A stretch of DNA of 33,255 nt from Sphingomonadales bacterium. Lineage in GTDB: Bacteria; Pseudomonadota; Alphaproteobacteria; Sphingomonadales; Sphingomonadaceae. The notes beneath the pieces are model-generated. The model was given only the letters and a program-made list of their open reading frames with translations, had not been told where the DNA came from and made no database searches. The stretch covers positions 1-33,255 of the forward strand of contig VMTF01000199.1 of assembly GCA_013791705.1 (NCBI GenBank). Reading direction: 5' to 3'. The first letter of the stretch is position 1. Every line of letters begins with the position of its first letter. Made by a program: the position numbers and the translations under genes. This document shows positions 9,503-18,765 of the stretch, piece by piece.

Positions 9503-10966
9503 ATGGCGACCACCACCGCGAGCGGCTTCATCCACGGCGCATTCATCGGCAACCGGATGGTCACCGCCGCGAGCGGCGATACCGTGCCGGTGATCGATCC
9601 CGCCAATGGCGAGGTCTTCACGCACATCACCGAATGCGGCGCGGCCGAAGTCGACGCTGCTGTCGCCGCCGGGCGGGCCGCGCTCGACGAGGGCGAATGG
9701 GGGCGGATGCCCGCGTTTGAGCGCGGCCGCTTGCTGGCGCGGCTGTCGCAGGCGATCACCGCCAATGCGGTGGAACTGGCCGCGCTGGAATCGCGCGATA
9801 CGGGCAAGCCCGCCCGCCAGGCCAGCGCCGACATTACGGCTGCCGCGCGGTACTTCGAGTTTTATGCCGGGGCCGCCGACAAGATGCATGGGGAAACGAT
9901 CCCCTACCTGAACGGGTTCTTCGTTGCGACCGAGCGCGAGCCGCATGGGGTCGTCGCTCACGTCATCCCGTGGAACTATCCGGCGCAGATGTTCGGCCGC
10001 AATGTCGCGCCTTCGCTGGCGGTCGGCAACGCGGTGGTGGTGAAGCCGGCGGAAGATGCCTGTCTGTCCGTGCTGCGGATGGCCGGGCTTGCGGCCGAAG
10101 TGGGCTTTCCCGCCGGCGCACTGGCGGTCTTGCCCGGACGCGGGGCGGTGACCGGCGCGCTGCTTAGCGGGCATCACGACATCGACTATATCGCCTTCAC
10201 CGGCAGCCCGGCGGTCGGCGAAATGATCCAGGTTGCCGCTGCCCGGCGCGCGATCGGCTGCACGCTCGAACTGGGCGGCAAATCGCCGCACATCCTGTTC
10301 GGCGATGCCGACCTGTCGCTGGCCGTCCCCGCGATCGTCAACGGGATCGTCAATAACGCCGGCCAGACCTGCTCGGCGGGATCGCGCGTGCTGGTGGAGC
10401 GGGCGCACTTCGATCGCCTGGTGGGCGCGATTGCCGAGGCGTTCGGCAGGCTGCGGGCGGGGACGCCGGAGATGGACCTTGATCTGGGGCCGGTGATCAA
10501 TCCCGGCCAGCGCCAGCGGGTCGAGCGCTTTTGCGATCAGGCGGAGCGCGACGGGATTGCCTTGCTGGCGCAAGGCTCGATTGCAGGGAACGTGCCGGAC
10601 GGCGGCCTGTTCGTCGCGCCCCGGCTCTATGGGCCGGTCGACCCGGCTAACGTGCTGGCGCGTGATGAAGTGTTTGGCCCGGTGCTCTGCGTGATCCCGT
10701 TCGAGGACGAGGCCGAGGCGCTGCATCTGGCGAACGACAGCGAATTCGGGCTGCTGGCCGGAGTCTGGACCAACGACGGCGGCCGCGCGTTGCGGCTGGC
10801 CCGGCGGATCAAGGCGGGCCAGATCTACATCAACGGCTTCGCGGCCGGGGGCGGGATCGAACTGCCGTTCGGCGGGGTGAAGCGTTCAGGCCACGGCCGC
10901 GAGAAGGGTCTCGCCGCGATGCACGAACTCTCGACGATCAAGACGATCATCCAGCGCCACGGCTAG
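9503..10966 (+). CDS. NAD(P)-dependent aldehyde dehydrogenase
   Basis: HVIPWNYPAQMFGRNVAPSLAVGNAVVVKPAE, FTGSPAVGEMIQ, LELGGKSPHI, NNAGQTCSAGSRVLVE, DEVFGPVLCVIPFEDEAEAL. Confidence 0.95.
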   Translation: MATTTASGFIHGAFIGNRMVTAASGDTVPVIDPANGEVFTHITECGAAEVDAAVAAGRAALDEGEWGRMPAFERGRLLARLSQAITANAVELAALESRDTGKPARQASADITAAARYFEFYAGAADKMHGETIPYLNGFFVATEREPHGVVAHVIPWNYPAQMFGRNVAPSLAVGNAVVVKPAEDACLSVLRMAGLAAEVGFPAGALAVLPGRGAVTGALLSGHHDIDYIAFTGSPAVGEMIQVAAARRAIGCTLELGGKSPHILFGDADLSLAVPAIVNGIVNNAGQTCSAGSRVLVERAHFDRLVGAIAEAFGRLRAGTPEMDLDLGPVINPGQRQRVERFCDQAERDGIALLAQGSIAGNVPDGGLFVAPRLYGPVDPANVLARDEVFGPVLCVIPFEDEAEALHLANDSEFGLLAGVWTNDGGRALRLARRIKAGQIYINGFAAGGGIELPFGGVKRSGHGREKGLAAMHELSTIKTIIQRHG

Positions 10967-10977
10967 GGCCATTGGGT

Positions 10978-11763
10978 TCAGATCAGCGAGAGGTAGCGTT
11001 GCAGCAATTCGTGGCGACCGGCGATCTTCAGGCGCGCGTAGAGCCGTTTGCGATAGGTGGCGATGGTTTCCTCGCCAAGGCCCAGATCGAGCGCGATGCC
11101 ATAGGCGGAAATGCCGAACAGGATGCGGGCGCGGACTTGCAGTTCGCGCTCGGACAGGCCCCAGTTGCCGTCCCGCAGGTTGCGTTCGATCACTTCGACG
11201 GACTTGAAGTTGGCGAGCGTCCGGCCCCGGTCCCAATGGAGGCTGGCGTGCTTGGCGCAGGCCGCGATCAGGGTGTCGGCGCTGGCTGCCAGATCGGTGA
11301 GCGCATCGTCCTCGAACTGGCCGGATTCGCGCGAACGGAGCAGGGCGAGCGCATAGAGATCATCGACCGATCGGCCGCAGACCATCACCCGGTCGACGAT
11401 CTGGAAATATTCGAGGGCGGAGTGGAGTGCGGGATCGGCGATGTCCTCCATTTCGTCATGCAGCACGACCGCGTGGGCGGACGATCGGACGACTTCGTTG
11501 GCCTGATGGAGTTCGGCATAGGAGCGGGGCGGCCAGCGATGATCCTTGGGCACGGTGGTGATCGCATGGCGCCCGCGAATGCTGGCGCCGCCGAGGAATT
11601 CCGCGTTCCCGTTGCGAATCCGGTAGACGCTGTAATGTTCGGCTCCGGCCAGTTCATGCAGCACGCGCAGGGTTTCGCTCTCGAAGTTGTCGGTGCCGAG
11701 CGCATCGACGACCGGAGCCAGCGATCCGGGGCGCCGCTCCTGCTGCATGACCATGGTTGCCAT
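10978..11763 (-). CDS. LuxR-type HTH transcriptional regulator with N-terminal autoinducer-binding-like domain
   Basis: C-terminal LSERELQVRARILFGISAYGIALDLGLGEETIATYRKRLYARLKIAGRHELLQRYL is a LuxR/GerE HTH; N-terminus resembles sensor-type LuxR proteins. Start at MATMVMQQ (11763). Confidence 0.82.
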   Translation of the reverse strand: MATMVMQQERRPGSLAPVVDALGTDNFESETLRVLHELAGAEHYSVYRIRNGNAEFLGGASIRGRHAITTVPKDHRWPPRSYAELHQANEVVRSSAHAVVLHDEMEDIADPALHSALEYFQIVDRVMVCGRSVDDLYALALLRSRESGQFEDDALTDLAASADTLIAACAKHASLHWDRGRTLANFKSVEVIERNLRDGNWGLSERELQVRARILFGISAYGIALDLGLGEETIATYRKRLYARLKIAGRHELLQRYLSLI

Positions 11764-11960
11764 CAGTTGTTTTCTCCCAGTTCGTTCAAGCCGTGCGCTT
11801 GTTGCGATCTTGTCCCGGTAGTTTCTGCTTTTCACGGACTGTGTAACCATAGTGCCGGTGGAGGCGAGCGGCAATTCGATCGATCGTCGATAGGTTTATC
11901 CTATGGGCGCCAGTGTTTCGCCGACTCCCGAGGGGGGCGGCGTTTGTCCAGGAGTGACGC

Positions 11961-13493
11961 GTGACCACATTCGCTGACCCGAGCCCGTTGCTGGGCGACG
12001 AATACGAGACCCTTGGCGCACTGCTGCAGGCGGCGGCGCGCGAATTTCCCGATCAGGAAGCCCTTGTTCTCGGGGACCGGCGGCTGACGTATCGCGGGTG
12101 GCATGAGGCGGCGATGCGGCTGGGCGCCGAGCTGGTCGCGCGTGGCTTCGAGCCGGGCCAGATTGGCCTGATCTATCTCGATTCCACGATCGAATACGCG
12201 ATTGCCTTCGCGGCGGTTCAGGCTGCGGGCGGGATTGCGACCGGGGTGAACCTGCGGCTCGCCAATCGCTATGTGGGCGCGATTGCCGAGCGGGCCAAGC
12301 CGGCGGTGGTTTTTGCGCATGTGGGCCACGAAGTCCCGTTCGACGAAGCGCTGGTCTTGCGCTGCGATCCCGGCTCCATGGCGGCCAAAGGCCCCGGCCT
12401 GCCCGCGCTGGTGGAGCGCCGGGCGGACGATATCGCGACGATCATCTGGACCAGCGGAACCACCGGGCTGCCGAAGGGCGCGGCGATGGACCACGCCAAT
12501 CTGAGGGCGGCAACGCGGACATCGGGGCCGTTGGCCGCGCCATTCGGCCGGAAGATCAATTCCACCCCGTTTGCCCATGCCGGATTTACCGGGAAGATCT
12601 GGGAACAGATCGCCTTCGGCATGACGCTCGTGATCAACACCCCACCCTGGACGGCGCATAAAATGCTGCAGTTGCTGGTCGATGAGCACATCACGATCGG
12701 CGCAGGTGTGCCCGCGCAATGGGCCAAGCTGGTCGAACTGCCCGAGCTGGCGAGCGCCGACCTGTCCGCCTTGCAGGTGGGAATTACCGCGACCGCGCCG
12801 GCGCCGCCCGAACTGGTCGAGCGCGTGACGACCGCGCTCGGCATTCCGCTGATCGTCCGCTATTCGATGACCGAATGTCCCTCGATGACCGGGACGCGCC
12901 CGGGTGACGATGCCGAAGTGCTGTTCAACACCGTCGGCAGGCCGCAACGCGGCGTGGAAATCGAACTGGTCGAGGAAGATCTGCGCCCTGTCGCGGCGGG
13001 CGAGATCGGGCGCATCCGGGTGCGCGCCGCACAAGTGATGCGCGGCTATTGGGACGATCCGGAGCAGACCGCGCTGGTGCTGAGCGAAGACGGGTGGTTG
13101 CTGACGTCAGACCTGGCCCGGCTGCGCCCCGATGGGAACCTGGTCATCGCCGGGCGGGTGAGCGACATGTATATTCGCGGGGGCTACAACGTTTATCCGA
13201 TCGAGGTGGAGCGGGTGCTGAGCGATCACCCGCAAGTCCGCACCGCGGCGGTGATCGGGCGGCCCGCGCCGGTGATCGGCGAGATCGGCGTGGCCTTCGT
13301 CGAGCCGGCCGATCCGGCCGATCCGCCCTCGCTGGCAGAACTGCGGGCCTGGGTGGCTTCGCAACTGGCGGACTACAAGGCGCCCGACGAACTGGTGATC
13401 GTCGATGCGCTGCCGCTCAACCTCGTGATGAAGGTCGACAAGCTCGCCTTGCGGGACATGCTGGCGACTGCCGAGGTGATCGCGTTTCGCTAA
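11961..13493 (+). CDS. Acyl-CoA ligase (ANL superfamily)
   Basis: IIWTSGTTGLPKGAAM, YSMTECPSMTGT, DGWLLTSDLARLRPDGNLVIAGRVSDMYIRGGYNVYPIEVE; GTG start. Confidence 0.93.
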   Translation: MTTFADPSPLLGDEYETLGALLQAAAREFPDQEALVLGDRRLTYRGWHEAAMRLGAELVARGFEPGQIGLIYLDSTIEYAIAFAAVQAAGGIATGVNLRLANRYVGAIAERAKPAVVFAHVGHEVPFDEALVLRCDPGSMAAKGPGLPALVERRADDIATIIWTSGTTGLPKGAAMDHANLRAATRTSGPLAAPFGRKINSTPFAHAGFTGKIWEQIAFGMTLVINTPPWTAHKMLQLLVDEHITIGAGVPAQWAKLVELPELASADLSALQVGITATAPAPPELVERVTTALGIPLIVRYSMTECPSMTGTRPGDDAEVLFNTVGRPQRGVEIELVEEDLRPVAAGEIGRIRVRAAQVMRGYWDDPEQTALVLSEDGWLLTSDLARLRPDGNLVIAGRVSDMYIRGGYNVYPIEVERVLSDHPQVRTAAVIGRPAPVIGEIGVAFVEPADPADPPSLAELRAWVASQLADYKAPDELVIVDALPLNLVMKVDKLALRDMLATAEVIAFR

Positions 13494-13498
13494 AGCGC

Positions 13499-13579
13499 CG
13501 GCACCAGCCCGCTCCCCCACCCGGCCACCCATATTATACAATGGCTTGGGTGGCCGGGTGGGGGAGCGGGCTGGTGCCG
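13499..13579. repeat. 33-bp perfect inverted repeat with 15-nt loop between convergent genes
   Basis: Left arm 13499-13531 cggcaccagcccgctcccccacccggccaccca; right arm 13547-13579 tgggtggccgggtgggggagcgggctggtgccg is its exact reverse complement. Confidence 0.95.
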
Positions 13580-13605
13580 AATTGCCGTAGCCAAAACCGC
13601 CAGAC

Positions 13606-14766
13606 TCAGTCGGCGCCGAGGATCATCGTCCCGTTCGAGCAGAACCAGCCGCCGGTGCCGCTGACGCAGGCGAGCTTGGCGTCGGCCACCTGACGATCAC
13701 CGCAACCGCCGCGCAACTGGCGCGCCGCTTCGACCAGCAGGAACAACCCGCGCATCCCCGGGTGGCACGCGGAAAGACCGCCGCCATCGGTGTTGGTGGG
13801 AAGCGCGCCGCCAACCCGCAGCCGTCCGTCCGCCACGAATGGGCCGCCTTCACCCTTCCGGCAGAAGCCGAGGTCTTCCATCGTGATCAGCAACATGTAG
13901 GTGAAAGCATCATAGACTTGCGCGACGTCGATCTCGTCCGGGCGGATTCCGGCGCGCTGGAAAGCGAGGGGGCCGGATACCGCCGCGGGCGAGGTCGTGA
14001 AATCGTCCCACTGGCTCATCGAGACATGCGACATGGATTCGGCGCTGCCCAGCACCCAGACCGGCTTGACGCCAAGATCCTTGACCCGGTCTTCCGCGAC
14101 CATGATCACCGCCGCGCCGCCATCGGACCGGATGCAGCATTGCAGCTTGGTAAAGGGGTCGGCGATCATCGGGCCATCGAGCACGTCGGCGATCTCGATC
14201 GGCGTGCGATAGGACGCGAACGGCGTGAGCCCGGCGTTGAAGCGGGCCGAGACGGCGATTTCCGCCATCTGTTCCAGCGTGGTGCCGAATTCGTACATGT
14301 GGCGCCGGGCGGCCATCGCGTATTTCGAAATCAGGGTGTGGCCGAACGGCGCTTCGAACTGGCTTGGCCCGCGCGTGCCCCAGGCGAGGCTGGCGGTGCG
14401 CAGCTTGCGCTTGAGATCGGTCCGCGCGGTCGAGCCGTAGGCAAGCAGCACGACATCGGCGCGGCCTTGCGCGATCGCATCGGCGGCATGGGCGGCCATG
14501 ACTTCCCAGGTGGCGCCGCCGACGCCGGTCGAATCGGTCCAGCGGGGCTTGAGGCCCATGTATTCGGCCACTTCGATCGGCTGGAGCGCGCCGAGGCCCG
14601 CCGAGGCGAAGCCATCGATGTCGGACGGTTTCAGGCCCGATTCCATCAGCGCGGCCCGCGCGGCCTGCGCGTGCAGTGCAAACGGGGTCGCATCAGGGGA
14701 GCCCGGCAGACCCGACAGACCAACACCGGCAATCGCTACGCGCCGAACCATAATTACGCCTCTCAA
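13606..14766 (-). CDS. Thiolase-fold protein, SCPx/lipid-transfer (Ltp2-like) type
   Basis: MVRRVAIAGVGLSGLPG...SGLKPSDIDGFASAGLG...VAQVYDAFTYMLLITMEDLGFCRKGEGG...LPTNTDGGGLSACHPGMRGLFLLVEAARQLRG. Confidence 0.88.
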   Translation of the reverse strand: MRGVIMVRRVAIAGVGLSGLPGSPDATPFALHAQAARAALMESGLKPSDIDGFASAGLGALQPIEVAEYMGLKPRWTDSTGVGGATWEVMAAHAADAIAQGRADVVLLAYGSTARTDLKRKLRTASLAWGTRGPSQFEAPFGHTLISKYAMAARRHMYEFGTTLEQMAEIAVSARFNAGLTPFASYRTPIEIADVLDGPMIADPFTKLQCCIRSDGGAAVIMVAEDRVKDLGVKPVWVLGSAESMSHVSMSQWDDFTTSPAAVSGPLAFQRAGIRPDEIDVAQVYDAFTYMLLITMEDLGFCRKGEGGPFVADGRLRVGGALPTNTDGGGLSACHPGMRGLFLLVEAARQLRGGCGDRQVADAKLACVSGTGGWFCSNGTMILGAD

Positions 14767-14904
14767 TTACACCTGACGGTCGCTGATAGGCCAGTGGAGC
14801 GAAAGGTGCTGTCACCGTGACGGGGACTCTTCGTGACACCCGCCGGCAACTAGAGGTTGGCTGGAATGCGGCCGCGATGCTGGCCGCCTTGTCAGGAGGT
14901 TCAT

Positions 14905-15711
14905 TTGAGCGATTCAGCCGTCGATACGGTGTTGTGCGATGTCACGGACGGCGTCATGCGGATCACGCTCAACCGCCCCGACAAGGCCAATGCGATCGCG
15001 CCCGAGGCGCGCAACCGCCTGATCGAGCTGTTGGGCGAGGCCGATGGCGATGTCGAGGTGCGGGCGGTCGCGATCCATTCCACCGGCAAATTCTTCTGCA
15101 CGGGCGCCGATGTCAGCCGGATGTCGGGCTCGATGGCCACGCCGCGCCCGACCGGCACGACCATGCGCACCATGCTCGGCGGCGCGCAGCGCCTGATCGC
15201 GGCGGTGCTCGATTGCGGCAAGCCGGTCGTGGCGGTGGTGCAGGGGCCGGCGGCGGGGATGGGCGCGCACCTGGCCTTTGCCAGCGACTTCATCGTGGCC
15301 TCCGAGGATGCCTGGTTTTCGCTGCCGTTCGTGCAGCGCGGGCTCGCGCTCGATGCGGCCGGGGCCTACTTGCTGCCGCGCCGGATGGGGCTGCAGAAAG
15401 CCAAGGAGCTCGCGTTTCTGGGCGACCGCCTGACCGCTGCCGAGGGGCAGGCGCTGGGCGTGGTCAACCGCGTTTGCGCGGCCGATCAGCTTGAAGCGAC
15501 CGCCGCCGAACTGGTCGGCCGGCTCGCCGCTGCCGCGACAACCGCGATCGGCCTGTCGAAAAAGCTGCTGAATGCATCGCTTGACGCCGACCGCAACAGC
15601 GCGTTCCTCGCCGAGGCAATGTCGCAGGAAATCGTCGGACGCACGGACGACATCAAAGAGGGCGTCGCGGCTTTCATGGACAAGCGGCCCGTGAACTTCA
15701 GGGGGTATTGA
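14905..15711 (+). CDS. Enoyl-CoA hydratase/isomerase
   Basis: MRITLNRPDKANAIAPEARNRL, GKFFCTGADVSRM, VVQGPAAGMGAHLAFASDFIVASEDAWFSLPFVQRGLALD. Likely TTG start at 14905 with aggagg at 14894-14899; the ATG-opened ORF begins at 14857. Confidence 0.92.
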   Translation: MSDSAVDTVLCDVTDGVMRITLNRPDKANAIAPEARNRLIELLGEADGDVEVRAVAIHSTGKFFCTGADVSRMSGSMATPRPTGTTMRTMLGGAQRLIAAVLDCGKPVVAVVQGPAAGMGAHLAFASDFIVASEDAWFSLPFVQRGLALDAAGAYLLPRRMGLQKAKELAFLGDRLTAAEGQALGVVNRVCAADQLEATAAELVGRLAAAATTAIGLSKKLLNASLDADRNSAFLAEAMSQEIVGRTDDIKEGVAAFMDKRPVNFRGY

Positions 15712-16130
15712 TGGCCAGCGCCGCACCGCGTTTCGACCTTCCGACGATCGAGCCGGAAACACAGCCGTTCTGGGACGCGCTGAAAGAAGGCAAGCTGTTG
15801 CTCGGCAAGTGCAACGGCTGCGGCAGGGTGCATTATTACCCGCGCCCGATGTGCCCGCACTGCTGGAGCGAGGATGTCACCCTGGTGGCCGCCGCCGGGC
15901 GCGGCACGCTCTACACCTGGTCGACCGTTTTCGTGAACGACCTTCCGCCGTTCAATGCCAAGCTGCCCTATATCGCGGCGCAGGTCGATCTTGAGGAGGG
16001 CGTGCGCATCACGACCATCATCGTCGACGTCCCGCCCGAGAAGCTCAGCATCGGCATGGCGGTGGACATCGGGTTCGAGCCCATTTCAGATGACGTAACG
16101 ATACCGGTGTTCCGGCCGGCAGGGAGTTGA
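15708..16130 (+). CDS. DUF35 zinc-ribbon/OB-fold protein (thiolase partner type)
   Basis: Rubredoxin-like zinc ribbon CNGCGRVHYYPRPMCPHC followed by the OB segment GRGTLYTWSTVFVNDLPPFNAKLPYIAAQVDLEEGVRI. Confidence 0.92.
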   Translation: MMASAAPRFDLPTIEPETQPFWDALKEGKLLLGKCNGCGRVHYYPRPMCPHCWSEDVTLVAAAGRGTLYTWSTVFVNDLPPFNAKLPYIAAQVDLEEGVRITTIIVDVPPEKLSIGMAVDIGFEPISDDVTIPVFRPAGS

Positions 16131-16136
16131 ACAGAC

Positions 16137-17057
16137 ATGGCAGGTATTCTTGAGGGCAAAGTTGCCCTGGTGACCGGCGCGGGCCACGGCAGCGGCCGGG
16201 GCCACGCTCTCGAACTGGCGAAGCAGGGCGCCAAGGTGATCATCAATGATCTTGGCGGGTCGGTAAATGGCGAGGGCCAGGGCCGCGACGCGGACGTGGT
16301 GGTCGACATCATCAAGGCACGCGGCGGCGAGGCCGTGGCTGATTACGGTGATGTCAGCGACGAGGCTGCCGCAAACGCGATGGTCAAGCGCGGGCTTGAG
16401 GAATGGGGCCAGATCGACATTGTCGTCAACAACGCCGGGATCGTGCGCGACAAGGCGATCTGGAACATGAGCGCCAGCGATTTCGACATGGTGATGAATG
16501 TTCACGTGCGCGGAACGTGGCTGACCTGCCGCGCCGCAGCGCAGATCTGGCGGGCTGCAGCCAAGGCGGGCAATGGCCGCTATCCGGGCCGGATCATCAA
16601 CACCACGTCCGGCGCCGGCTTGCTCGGCCACTTCGGGCAGACCAACTATGCGACCGCCAAGGCCGCGGTGGCGGGCCTGACGCTGACCCTGTCGCTCGAA
16701 CTGGCCTCGATCGGGGCGACCGCCAACATCATTTCGCCGGGCGGCCTGACCCGGATTTCGTCGACCATCGGCATGGGCACGCCCAAGGAGCCGGACGATT
16801 TCGATCAGGACGAATTCGATCCGTTCGATCCTTCGCTCGGTTCGCCCGTTGTTGCCTGGCTCGCCAGCGACGAAGCGCAACTGGTCACGGGCCAGTGCTT
16901 CCGCAGCGTGCGGGACCAGCTTTCCGTGCTCAAGCCGTGGTCCGAGTTCAAGGGTCTGACCAGCGGCGGCAAGCGCTGGAAGGCCGAGGAACTGGGCAAG
17001 ATCGTTGCGACCGACATCTTCGGCACCCGTGCGCCGGGTCTGCGGCTGGGGAGCTGA
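16137..17057 (+). CDS. Short-chain dehydrogenase (3-hydroxyacyl-CoA dehydrogenase-like SDR)
   Basis: VALVTGAGHGSGRGHALELAKQGAKVIINDLGGS, NNAGIVRDK, NYATAKAAVAGL. Confidence 0.93.
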   Translation: MAGILEGKVALVTGAGHGSGRGHALELAKQGAKVIINDLGGSVNGEGQGRDADVVVDIIKARGGEAVADYGDVSDEAAANAMVKRGLEEWGQIDIVVNNAGIVRDKAIWNMSASDFDMVMNVHVRGTWLTCRAAAQIWRAAAKAGNGRYPGRIINTTSGAGLLGHFGQTNYATAKAAVAGLTLTLSLELASIGATANIISPGGLTRISSTIGMGTPKEPDDFDQDEFDPFDPSLGSPVVAWLASDEAQLVTGQCFRSVRDQLSVLKPWSEFKGLTSGGKRWKAEELGKIVATDIFGTRAPGLRLGS

Positions 17058-17062
17058 ACGCC

Positions 17063-17515
17063 ATGACCGTATTGCTGAGCAGGGAAAGCCTTCCCGGCCT
17101 CGTCGGCACCGTGATCGGCCCGGGCGAATGGGTCGAGGTGACGCAGGAACGCGTGAACGAGTTCGCCAATGCGAGCGGGGATCACCAGTGGATCCATGTC
17201 GATGTCGAGCGGGCCAAGGCCGGGCCGTTCGGGACGACGATCGCGCACGGGCTGCTGACGCTGTCGATGATCGCGGCGCTGGCGCAAGGCCTGACGAAGT
17301 TCGACGGGTTCAAGATGGGCGTGAACTATGGCTACGAGAAGATCCGGTTTCCGACGCCGGTTCCGGTCGGCTCGCGCCTCAGGGTTTCGTCCAAGATCGT
17401 GAGCTTCGAGCCGGTCGGCGCGATGTTCCAGACGATCGTGGAATACACGGTCGAACGCGAAGGCGCGGACAAGCCGGCCTGCGTGGCGCAGATGATCTTT
17501 CGCCATAGTGTCTGA
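17063..17515 (+). CDS. MaoC-family dehydratase ((R)-specific enoyl-CoA hydratase-like)
   Basis: FANASGDHQWIHVDVERAKAGPFGTTIAHGLLTLSMI is the hydratase-2 signature. Confidence 0.93.
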   Translation: MTVLLSRESLPGLVGTVIGPGEWVEVTQERVNEFANASGDHQWIHVDVERAKAGPFGTTIAHGLLTLSMIAALAQGLTKFDGFKMGVNYGYEKIRFPTPVPVGSRLRVSSKIVSFEPVGAMFQTIVEYTVEREGADKPACVAQMIFRHSV

Positions 17516-17583
17516 CTATGGCGGCGGGGCTGGCTGCCGATGTGGCTGCCCCCCCCCCGCTGGTCGTGACGCGCACTACGTCT

Positions 17584-17661
17584 GCTCAGGCTGAGCTTGT
17601 CGAAGCCCCCGCGCCGAGGCCCGACCGGCATCCCGAGGCCTTCGACAGGCTCAGGCTGAGC
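17584..17661. repeat. Imperfect 22-bp inverted repeat (20/22) in a convergent intergenic region
   Basis: gctcaggctgagcttgtcgaag (17584-17605) versus the reverse complement of cttcgacaggctcaggctgagc (17640-17661). Confidence 0.8.
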
Positions 17662-17744
17662 GGGGTGATCAGGTTGGGCGGGTGTGGGGAAAAGGTGAAT
17701 AGCGATGTTGACCGCGATCACTTTCCCAAGTCACGCGGCCGCCC

Positions 17745-18533
17745 TTAATACGGACTTCCGCCGCTCTCGACCGCGCTTCCGCGCCGGGTGAAGCGGCTGG
17801 CCAGCGCCTCGGTCGCCCGCGCCAGCAGGCTCATGTCGGTGCCGACGGCGACGAACGTGCAGCCCAGCTCGATATAGCGATCGGCCAGTGCCGGGTCCGC
17901 GCTCAGGATGCCGGGGGCCTTGCCGGCCGCGCGGATGCTGGCGATGGCGGCTTCGATCGCGGCGACGACTTCGGGGTGTCCGGGCCGGCCGAGGTGGCCG
18001 AGCGAGGCGGCCAAGTCGGCCGGGCCGATGAACACGCCGTCGACGCCTTCGGTGCGGCAGATTTCATCCAGATTGGCGAGGGCTTCGCGGGTTTCGATCT
18101 GGACCAGCAGGCAGACTTCGCGGTTGGCCTCAGCAACGTAGTTCGCGTCGCGGCCCCAGCGCGAGGCGCGGCTCATGCCGACGCCGCGGATGCCTTCCGG
18201 CGGATAGCGGCACGCGCGCACCAACTGCGCGGCCTGCTCGGCCGAGTTCACCATCGGGATCAGCAGCGTCTCGAAGCCGAGATCGAGATATTGCTTGATC
18301 AGCCGCGCCTCGCCGAACGGCGGGCGGGCGACCGCATGGGCGGGGGTGCCGGTGACGGCCTGCAATTGCGCGAGCAGGCCCGGAATGTCGGTCGGGCTGT
18401 GCTCACCATCGAACAACAGCCAGTCAAACCCCGCGCCCGCGCAGATTTCCGCACAATAGGGGGACGCGAGGCCTTGCCACAGGCCGATCTGGAGCTGGCC
18501 GGCGGCGAGCGCCTGTTTGAACGCATTTTTCAT
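17745..18533 (-). CDS. HpcH/HpaI aldolase (4-hydroxy-2-oxoheptanedioate aldolase-like)
   Basis: [50 protein letters not shown]...[38 protein letters not shown] matches HpaI nearly motif for motif. Confidence 0.94.
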   Translation of the reverse strand: MKNAFKQALAAGQLQIGLWQGLASPYCAEICAGAGFDWLLFDGEHSPTDIPGLLAQLQAVTGTPAHAVARPPFGEARLIKQYLDLGFETLLIPMVNSAEQAAQLVRACRYPPEGIRGVGMSRASRWGRDANYVAEANREVCLLVQIETREALANLDEICRTEGVDGVFIGPADLAASLGHLGRPGHPEVVAAIEAAIASIRAAGKAPGILSADPALADRYIELGCTFVAVGTDMSLLARATEALASRFTRRGSAVESGGSPY

Positions 18534-18720
18534 AGGTCGCATCACTCGCTGCTTCGCGCTGCCCAGGCTATAACGCATTGCCGAAAGTCCCGGCTGCTTC
18601 AAGTACTGCGGCCGGCCATTGGAAAATACTATGGCCAGCAAAGTGTCTGGTGGCTAGCCCTGCGCTCGCGGCGGCCATAGTGCGGTATGGCCACCAGTTC
18701 TTGCGACGCAGAGTCGCGAG

Positions 18721-18758
18721 CCTGCACATTCAATCTGGGCCTGCACATTCAATCTGGG
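18721..18758. repeat. Perfect tandem duplication of a 19-bp unit directly upstream of the acyl-CoA ligase start
   Basis: cctgcacattcaatctggg (18721-18739) repeated exactly at 18740-18758; ATG at 18766. Confidence 0.95.
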
Positions 18759-18765
18759 AAAGCCG

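Noticed and set aside
1820-14800. Shared gtgtaatt/taattatgg sequence upstream of the P450 (about 1850) and thiolase (about 14750-14790)
   Set aside because: Only 8-9 bp are shared, with no consistent extended alignment; too weak to claim as an operator.
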